In this document: one piece after another, positions 32,281 to 37,713 of the stretch | How the letters are laid out: each line of letters opens with the position of its first letter | How positions within the stretch are numbered: the stretch's first letter is position 1 | Source of the DNA: JBPBQZ01 sp050955105 | GTDB taxonomy: Bacteria > Pseudomonadota > Gammaproteobacteria > Burkholderiales > Burkholderiaceae | DNA length: 37,713 bases | Reading direction: 5' to 3' | Assembly (NCBI GenBank): GCA_050955105.1 | Contig: JBPBQZ010000006.1 | Location: 1-37,713 of the forward strand | The notes under the pieces: model-generated | What the model was told of the DNA's origin: nothing | Seen by the model: only the letters and a program-made list of their open reading frames with translations | The model's database searches: none | Program-made: the position numbers and the translations under genes

Positions 32281-32991
32281 TTACTTGATGCGGATTTCTT
32301 CGATGATGTAGACGCCCAGCGTCGTCAAATCGTCATCTCCAAAAATCGCCGCACGGCCCGCGTCCGACGCGACCCATGCCTTGGCCGCCGCCACGTCGTC
32401 GAACCATACTTCCGTCAAGGCCGTGGCCGGAATCTCACCCGACGGCACGCCCGCCTGCACTGGATGCGCGCGGTCCACCACGAAGTTCTGCACCACGCGG
32501 CGCACGCCCTCACCTTGCGTCACGAGCGCCGGTCGGCGGCCTTTCAACCACGCTTGCTGCATCGTCGCCTCGTCGGCTCCCGGCTTCGCCGCCGACACCC
32601 ACAGCAGCTTTTTGGGAGGCGCGCCCAGCTTGCGCTCGGCTTCGATCGACGGCCCCGGCGTCAACGCCTTCAACTCATGGCTTTCCAGCACGGTGATCGT
32701 GATCTCGCCCTGGAATTTCGGGATATCGAGCTTGCACTCGGCGTATTCGGGCGACACTTCCATGCGCTCCATGGCCGCAATATCGTCGAACGACAATTGC
32801 GAGATGCCGCCGATCGAATGCGACGGAAACGGCTCGATTTCGTAGAGCCGTTCGATAACGTGATTCTGCCGATATTCGTACAGCCCTGGCAACACAGCCG
32901 CCAGCGAACCATGCACGGTGAACCAGTGTTGACGGAATGCGGCTTCATCCATGCCGCGTCGCTTACTCAGTAAAGCCGAACGATAAATCAT
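32281..32991 (-). CDS. Double EthD-like (dimeric alpha-beta barrel) protein
   Basis: A 236-residue protein of two ferredoxin-like halves. The N half (residues 1-110) has the EthD pattern RSALLSKRRGMDEAAFRQHW followed by VHG. The C half (about 127-236) begins KLLWVSAAKPGADEATMQQA and repeats the layout in more diverged form. EthD-type proteins accompany degradation of ethers, aromatics or polyketide-like compounds, and some catalyse cyclisation or decarboxylation. It lies 49 bp after the last transporter gene on the same strand and may be the last gene of that operon. Confidence 0.78.
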   Translation of the reverse strand: MIYRSALLSKRRGMDEAAFRQHWFTVHGSLAAVLPGLYEYRQNHVIERLYEIEPFPSHSIGGISQLSFDDIAAMERMEVSPEYAECKLDIPKFQGEITITVLESHELKALTPGPSIEAERKLGAPPKKLLWVSAAKPGADEATMQQAWLKGRRPALVTQGEGVRRVVQNFVVDRAHPVQAGVPSGEIPATALTEVWFDDVAAAKAWVASDAGRAAIFGDDDLTTLGVYIIEEIRIK

Positions 32992-33040
32992 GGGATCTCC
33001 AAATTTGGGACAGCAAAAATCACGCGGCGGCGCGGCCTTC

Positions 33041-33778
33041 TCAATGGGCCGTTTCCAGGCCCTGGTCGCCCAGATAAGAGGCCTTCACCGCCGGATCGTC
33101 GAGCAAAGCCTTCGCATCGCCAGACAGCACGATGCGACCCCGGTCGAGCACGTAGGCGCGATCGGAAATTTGTAGGGTCTGCGTCACCATCTGCTCCACC
33201 AGCAGAATCGTCATGCCCGCCGAAGCCCGCAACTCTTCGACGATTTCCAGGATGCGCGTGACGAACAATGGCGACAGGCCGGTCGAGGGTTCGTCCAGCA
33301 GCAATAGCCGCGGCCCGGCCATCAGCGCCCGCGCCATCGCCAGCATTTGCTGCTCGCCGCCCGACAAGGTGCCGGCGTGCTGCTTCAAGCGCTCCTTCAA
33401 GCGCGGGAACAGATTCAGGCAGAATTCGGTGCGCGTGGCCACATAGGCACGATCGCCGCGCTTGCGAAATGCGCCGAGACGCAGATGATCATGCACCGAC
33501 ATGTCCGGCCAGATCTGCCGGCGCTCAGGCACTAGCGACAGTCCGCGCCCGACCAGCGACGGCGCCGAGGCGCGCGTCACTTCGACGCCATCGAATACGA
33601 TCTTGCCCTGTGCGCGGCTATTGCGATGCACACCGGACACAGTTTTCAGAAACGTCGACTTGCCGGCGCCGTTGCTGCCGACCAGCGCCACGATCTCGCC
33701 TTGGTTCACCTGCAAGGTCACGTCATGCAGCACCAGTGAGCGGCCATAGCCAGTGGTAAGGCCTGTGATTTCGATCAT
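33041..33778 (-). CDS. LivF-type ABC transporter ATPase (second importer)
   Basis: A 245-residue ATPase with Walker A GSNGAGKS (34-41), signature LSGGEQQMLAMARAL and Walker B LLLLDEPSTGLSP. Its ATG overlaps the stop of the fused permease-ATPase gene by 4 nt. It pairs with the ATPase half of that fusion to power the importer. Confidence 0.93.
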   Translation of the reverse strand: MIEITGLTTGYGRSLVLHDVTLQVNQGEIVALVGSNGAGKSTFLKTVSGVHRNSRAQGKIVFDGVEVTRASAPSLVGRGLSLVPERRQIWPDMSVHDHLRLGAFRKRGDRAYVATRTEFCLNLFPRLKERLKQHAGTLSGGEQQMLAMARALMAGPRLLLLDEPSTGLSPLFVTRILEIVEELRASAGMTILLVEQMVTQTLQISDRAYVLDRGRIVLSGDAKALLDDPAVKASYLGDQGLETAH

Positions 33779-35712
33779 TGCCGACCTCTGTCTGCATCGC
33801 GCGCTGCGTCGCTTATTGCGCCGCTTGTTGCCTCGTCGTGCGGCGTGCCCGATGCCGTTGCCGACTCCGCCGGCTTGCCCAGATAAGCTTCCAGCACCTG
33901 CGGATTGCTACGTACTTCGGCGGGCGTACCCGCAGCGATCATGCGCCCGAAGTCGAGCACAGTTACGCTGTCGCATACCGACATCACCAGTTGCATGTGA
34001 TGCTCGATCAGCAGCACCGTGATTCCGGTCGCACTGATCTTGCGAATCAACTCGGTCAGACGATCGACCTCGGCTCCATTCAAGCCGGCAGCCGGTTCGT
34101 CGAGCAGCAGCAGGCCCGGTCCCACCGCCAGCGCACGCGCAATTTCCAGCAAGCGCTGATGGCCTTGCGGCAGCACTGCCGCGAGCCGCTGCGCTTCGCC
34201 GCCCAAGCCCACCGCGTTCAACAGCAACATCGCTTCCGCATGCAGCCGACGTTCGTCGCGCAGCACCGCGGGCGTGCCGATCACGGAAGTGAGAAATGAT
34301 GAACGGGCCGCCATATGCAGGCCGGCCATGACGTTTTCCAGCACCGTCATTTCGGGAAACAGCGCGAGGTTCTGGAAGGTACGGCCGATGCCAGCCATCG
34401 CCACCTTATGCATGGACTGGCCGCCGACCGAGCTCTCGCCAAACTTGATACTGCCGTGGTCGGGTGTGATCACGCCGGAAATGAGATTCAGCACGGTGGT
34501 CTTGCCAGCACCGTTGGGGCCGACCAGGCCATGAATCGAACCGGGCGGCACGTCCATGTTGACGCCATCCACCGCCACGAGGCCGCCGAACGATTTACCC
34601 ACATCGCGCAATATGAGCGGCGGCACGGTGCGGTCAGCGTCGCGCAAGCGCAAACTGCCGGCCGCCGCGACCGGCGTCGCATCGCCCAGCCCTGCAGCTT
34701 GCCTGCGACGCCGCCCAAACACGCGGGCCACCACCGCCGTCAATCCATCCGGCATCAAGTGCAATGTCACTAGCAAGATCACGCCGTAGATAACGAGACG
34801 AACATCGCCAAGTTGCGCCAGCACCCGATCGATCAGCGTCAGCACGATCGCACCCGCCACCGGCCCCCAGACCGTGCCGCGCCCACCAAGAATCACCATC
34901 AACAACATCAATACCGACAGGTCCATCGTAAAGGCGTCGGGATTGACGAAGCCGTTCACCGGCGCGTAGAGCATGCCAGCCAGACCCGCCAACACGCCCG
35001 AGACCGCGAACGCCAGACACTTGATACCGACGACGTTGATACCGAGACTTGACGCCGCGAGTTCATTGCCGCGTACCGCACGCATCGCTCGACCGAAGCG
35101 ACCGTTGATCAGCGCAGCTTGCGTGTAGACGGCCGCCGCGACCAATACGAGCAATAAGATGTTGGTGGCCTTCAGCTCGAACTGGAAGTGCCCGAGTGTG
35201 ATCGCCGGTATCGGGAACAGTCCTTCCGGGCCATTCGTGATGTCGGTGAAATCGGTGGCGAAGCCGTGCACGATCAAGCCGAAGGCGATCGTCACCATCG
35301 TCAGGTATGGCCCCTTCAAGCGCAACGCCGGCCATGCCAGCACCAGGCCCAACACCGCGGTGATTACCAAGCCGATCGGTATCGTTGCCAGCACCGACCA
35401 GCCGGCCTTCACGGTCAGCAATGCGGTGACGTAGGCACCTACCGCGTAGAAGCCTGCGTGTCCCAGTGAAATCTGGCCGGTGACGCCCGTGAGAATATTG
35501 AGACCACATGCCGAAATCACCGCGAGGCCGATCACCGCGACAATGCGCTGGTAATAGGCATCCTGCCAAATCAGGCTGAGAACCAGCGCCCCCACCACCA
35601 GTACGATCAGCGGCCGCAACAAATTGATATAGCCGGCCGATAACGGCGCCCGACCGCTGGCCGGCGGTGTCGGGCTCGGTTGCTGCAGGTCCATCGTCTT
35701 CTTCATAGTCAA
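33775..35712 (-). CDS. Fused LivM permease-LivG ATPase
   Basis: One 645-residue protein combines two importer subunits. Residues about 28-330 are a LivM permease with about nine membrane segments and the TGQISLGHAGFYAVGAY hallmark (78-94). A Arg/Ala-rich linker (334-366) leads to a LivG ATPase: Walker A GPNGAGKTT (398-406), signature LPQGHQRLLEIARAL and Walker B LLLLDEPAAGLN. There is no internal stop or frameshift, so this is a real fusion. LivM-LivG fusions are known in some proteobacteria. It overlaps both neighbours by 4 nt, giving a fully coupled operon. Confidence 0.93.
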   Translation of the reverse strand: MTMKKTMDLQQPSPTPPASGRAPLSAGYINLLRPLIVLVVGALVLSLIWQDAYYQRIVAVIGLAVISACGLNILTGVTGQISLGHAGFYAVGAYVTALLTVKAGWSVLATIPIGLVITAVLGLVLAWPALRLKGPYLTMVTIAFGLIVHGFATDFTDITNGPEGLFPIPAITLGHFQFELKATNILLLVLVAAAVYTQAALINGRFGRAMRAVRGNELAASSLGINVVGIKCLAFAVSGVLAGLAGMLYAPVNGFVNPDAFTMDLSVLMLLMVILGGRGTVWGPVAGAIVLTLIDRVLAQLGDVRLVIYGVILLVTLHLMPDGLTAVVARVFGRRRRQAAGLGDATPVAAAGSLRLRDADRTVPPLILRDVGKSFGGLVAVDGVNMDVPPGSIHGLVGPNGAGKTTVLNLISGVITPDHGSIKFGESSVGGQSMHKVAMAGIGRTFQNLALFPEMTVLENVMAGLHMAARSSFLTSVIGTPAVLRDERRLHAEAMLLLNAVGLGGEAQRLAAVLPQGHQRLLEIARALAVGPGLLLLDEPAAGLNGAEVDRLTELIRKISATGITVLLIEHHMQLVMSVCDSVTVLDFGRMIAAGTPAEVRSNPQVLEAYLGKPAESATASGTPHDEATSGAISDAARDADRGRQ

Positions 35713-36575
35713 ACCTTCACCACTTGCTTCAGACCGAACAAGCCGGTCGGGCGATAGGCGAGCACCAACACGAGCAATAGCAGACCGAAGATATCCCGAT
35801 ATTGACTACCGAGGTAGCGCGCCACGAGCGCTTCGCAAATACCGAACAGCAGCCCGGCAAATACAGTGCCCCAAATCGAACTCAGGCCGCCCAGCACGCT
35901 GACGGTGAAGGCTTTCACCAGCAACGGCACGCCCATATTGGTCGAGGCGAATACCACCGGCGCGATCATCAATCCGGCCGCGGCCGACAAGGCACCCGAC
36001 AGCGCAAAACCGAGTGACGCAATGACCGCCGGCGAAACGCCCGAGAGGGCTGCCGCCATGCGATTCTGCGCCACCGCCGTCAGCGCCCTGCCCCACAGCG
36101 AGCCGTAGACGAAAAGCGTCAACAGCACGACGATCAGTATCAGCCCGACGCCGATCACGATCTGTTGGGTCTGTACCGCCCACTGGCCGAACTCGATCAG
36201 GTCGTCGCCGAAGAAAGGCGGCGACGCCAGCACCGTCTTGCCCCAGATCATCGTGGCTACCGAACGGAAGGTGATGTCCACCGCCACCGTCGCCAAAATC
36301 CAGCCGATGGTGTCTTGCCCCTTGTTGAAGGGTGCAATCGCGCCCCAGTAAACCGCTACCGAAATAATCGCCACCACCACCAGCACGATCAGCGCGGTGA
36401 CGGCCATCGGCAGTCCCCATGTCACATGCAAGGTCACACCCAGCAACGCGCCCAGCATCAGCAAGCTGCCTTGCCCGAAGTTAAGCGTGAGCGTCGTCAT
36501 CCAGGTAAACGTAAAACCCAAGGCGACGAGCGCATAGATGCAGCCAAGCACCAGACCGCTGATTAGAACGTCCAT
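35709..36575 (-). CDS. LivH-type ABC transporter permease (second importer)
   Basis: A 288-residue membrane protein with about eight segments. ISGLVLGCIYALVALGFTFT and LNFGQGSLLMLGALLG at the start, and SVLGGLSSIWGTVFAGLLFG near the end, identify LivH. It begins 4 bp after the binding-protein stop and overlaps the fused gene by 4 nt. It forms the channel with the LivM half of the fusion. Confidence 0.93.
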   Translation of the reverse strand: MDVLISGLVLGCIYALVALGFTFTWMTTLTLNFGQGSLLMLGALLGVTLHVTWGLPMAVTALIVLVVVAIISVAVYWGAIAPFNKGQDTIGWILATVAVDITFRSVATMIWGKTVLASPPFFGDDLIEFGQWAVQTQQIVIGVGLILIVVLLTLFVYGSLWGRALTAVAQNRMAAALSGVSPAVIASLGFALSGALSAAAGLMIAPVVFASTNMGVPLLVKAFTVSVLGGLSSIWGTVFAGLLFGICEALVARYLGSQYRDIFGLLLLVLVLAYRPTGLFGLKQVVKV

Positions 36576-36579
36576 GGAA

Positions 36580-37713
36580 TCATTCCGTGTAAGGTTGGAA
36601 CTTGCCGTCCTTGACCACGACCAGATGCAGATCGTCGAGGCTCAGCGCCTCACGCTGCGTAGCGCTCCAAGGGGCGTGGTAGTGCTTGATGACACCGTCG
36701 TAGTCAACGCTCTGCAGCGCCGTGATGACCGCCTTCGAATCGGTAGTGCCGGCTTTGCGGATCGCCGCGGCGAGCAAGCCCATCGCATCGTACGACAGCG
36801 CCACCGCACTCGGGTATTCCATTTTCGCGAGACCGATCTTCTTGTCGTAAGCCGCGCGATAGGCGTTCACGGCCGGCGTATTCTTCGCCAGCGGATCGAC
36901 GCTGACAATGATGGTGCCTTCGGCGAAGCGGCCGGCCAGCTTGGTGAAGCTGGTATTTTCAAGACCCCAGCCACCGATGGTCGGCAATTGATAGTTCATG
37001 GTGCGCATATTGCGACGGATCTGCGCGGCATCGGGGCCCAGGCTCCACAGCACGATCACCTCGGCACCGCTGCTGCGAATGCGCGACAGTTGCGCCGTCA
37101 TGTCCGGCTCGCCGATGTTGTAGGTTTCGTCGGCCACAGGCTTCTGGTTGGCTGCCTTCAACGCCGCCAGCAAGTCTTGCCGGCCACCTTGTCCATAGCC
37201 CGAGTTATCGGCGAGGATCGCCACCTTCTTGTAGCGACGCAGCGCTTCGCGAATCACGAACGGCGCCTGCAGGCCGTCATACGGGCTCACGCGATACGCG
37301 GTGGTATTTTGCGGCCGCTTGGTGATCGAGGTATTGGTGGCCACCGAGATCACCCAGGGCAGGTTCGCCGCGCCGATGACCGGACCAGCCGCCAGCGCAG
37401 TACCCGAGCTGCTCTCGCCGACAAATGCCACCACCTGGTCGCGCTCGATCATTTCGCGCACATTGGTCACCGCTTTATCGGGCACGTTTTCATGATCGCG
37501 GTAAACGATCTTGACGGGGCGGCCAAGCAGCCCGCCCGCGGCGTTGATCGCATCGACCTGCAGATCGATGCCTTGGCGCGCGGATTCGCCAACATAAGCC
37601 ACAGGGCCGCTCAGTTGCAGCGACGCGCCGATGACGATCGGTGCTTTCGATTGCGCGCCGGCACCTTGCCAGGCGAAGCCCAGTCCCAGCACCAGGCCTG
37701 CGGCGGTGAACGC
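36580..37713 (-). CDS. LivK-type substrate-binding protein, second importer (5' end cut)
   Basis: A Peripla_BP_6 family protein whose frame stays open through the right window edge, so the start codon lies outside. The visible N-terminus is the hydrophobic core of a signal peptide (AFTAAGLVLGLGF) with cleavage probably near GAGAQS. The mature part begins KAPIVIGASLQLSGPVAYVG. A GTG at 37692 is internal to the signal peptide and not a likely start. The binding fold ends in VVVKDGKFQPYTE. It should deliver the substrate to the LivH/LivMG/LivF proteins downstream; the substrate is unknown. Confidence 0.92.
   Translation of the reverse strand, partial: AFTAAGLVLGLGFAWQGAGAQSKAPIVIGASLQLSGPVAYVGESARQGIDLQVDAINAAGGLLGRPVKIVYRDHENVPDKAVTNVREMIERDQVVAFVGESSSGTALAAGPVIGAANLPWVISVATNTSITKRPQNTTAYRVSPYDGLQAPFVIREALRRYKKVAILADNSGYGQGGRQDLLAALKAANQKPVADETYNIGEPDMTAQLSRIRSSGAEVIVLWSLGPDAAQIRRNMRTMNYQLPTIGGWGLENTSFTKLAGRFAEGTIIVSVDPLAKNTPAVNAYRAAYDKKIGLAKMEYPSAVALSYDAMGLLAAAIRKAGTTDSKAVITALQSVDYDGVIKHYHAPWSATQREALSLDDLHLVVVKDGKFQPYTE

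Noticed and set aside
22125..33010. The same 11-mer CAAATTTGGGA upstream of the atypical crotonase (22125-22135) and of the EthD-like gene (33000-33010)
   Set aside because: Two copies in 11 kb without further flanking similarity or promoter context. A chance match or common leader sequence is enough to explain it.
1..37713. CRISPR arrays, tRNA/rRNA genes, insertion sequences, phage or plasmid signatures
   Set aside because: I looked for regular spacers, cloverleaf-like sequence, transposase motifs and terminal repeats and found none that could be supported.

Overview
The window looks like a chromosomal segment of a GC-rich betaproteobacterium, most likely of the order Burkholderiales. The evidence is the bioA-bioF-bioD-bioB order, densely packed operons of the Burkholderiales catabolic type, a PrpE-type ligase and strong third-position GC. 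The genus cannot be read from the sequence. I see no tRNA, rRNA, CRISPR array, insertion sequence or phage gene. The left edge cuts a metallophosphoesterase gene and the right edge cuts a substrate-binding protein gene.

Region 1 (1-5790): the tail of a metallophosphoesterase, a short degenerate tandem repeat, a stand-alone response-regulator receiver, and the minus-strand biotin operon bioAFDB.

Region 2 (5791-21170): an acyl-CoA assimilation module. A minus-strand operon encodes a complete LivKHMGF-type ABC importer, an acyl-CoA ligase and a short-chain dehydrogenase. Next come the biotin carboxylase subunit, a TetR regulator, a DUF2889 protein and an acyl-CoA dehydrogenase. A plus-strand operon encodes a LiuC-like crotonase, an HMG-CoA-lyase-like enzyme, a carboxyltransferase and a 70-residue biotin carrier, and ends at a strong bidirectional terminator. 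The inferred route is uptake, CoA activation, alpha,beta-dehydrogenation, biotin-dependent carboxylation, hydration and lyase cleavage. It is analogous to leucine/isovalerate or acyclic-terpene catabolism, but with a three-subunit carboxylase that is not a typical methylcrotonyl-CoA carboxylase. Three near-identical 18-bp inverted repeats (CTAACG-N6-CGTTAG) sit on candidate sigma70 promoters in front of the importer operon, the biotin carboxylase and the divergent dehydrogenase/crotonase pair. They define a local regulon, most likely of the TetR protein.

Region 3 (21298-32991): a second catabolic module. It holds an atypical crotonase, propionyl-CoA synthetase (PrpE), a thiolase-like protein without the nucleophilic cysteine paired with a DUF35 OB-fold protein, a GntR/FCD regulator, an FMN reductase, a class III CoA-transferase, an amidohydrolase, an unrecognised protein built of two copies of one domain, a cupin and a double EthD-like protein. 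A perfect 17-bp palindrome (AAATGGTAAAACCATTT) lies between the divergent amidohydrolase and unknown-protein genes, on the amidohydrolase promoter. It has the form of a GntR/FadR-type operator.

Region 4 (33041-37713): a second branched-chain-type ABC importer in which the LivM permease and LivG ATPase are fused into one 645-residue protein. The EthD-like gene lies just downstream.

The best candidates for undescribed biology are the TetR-governed carboxylase/lyase regulon, the cysteine-less thiolase/DUF35 pair, and the duplicated-domain protein under a GntR-type operator.
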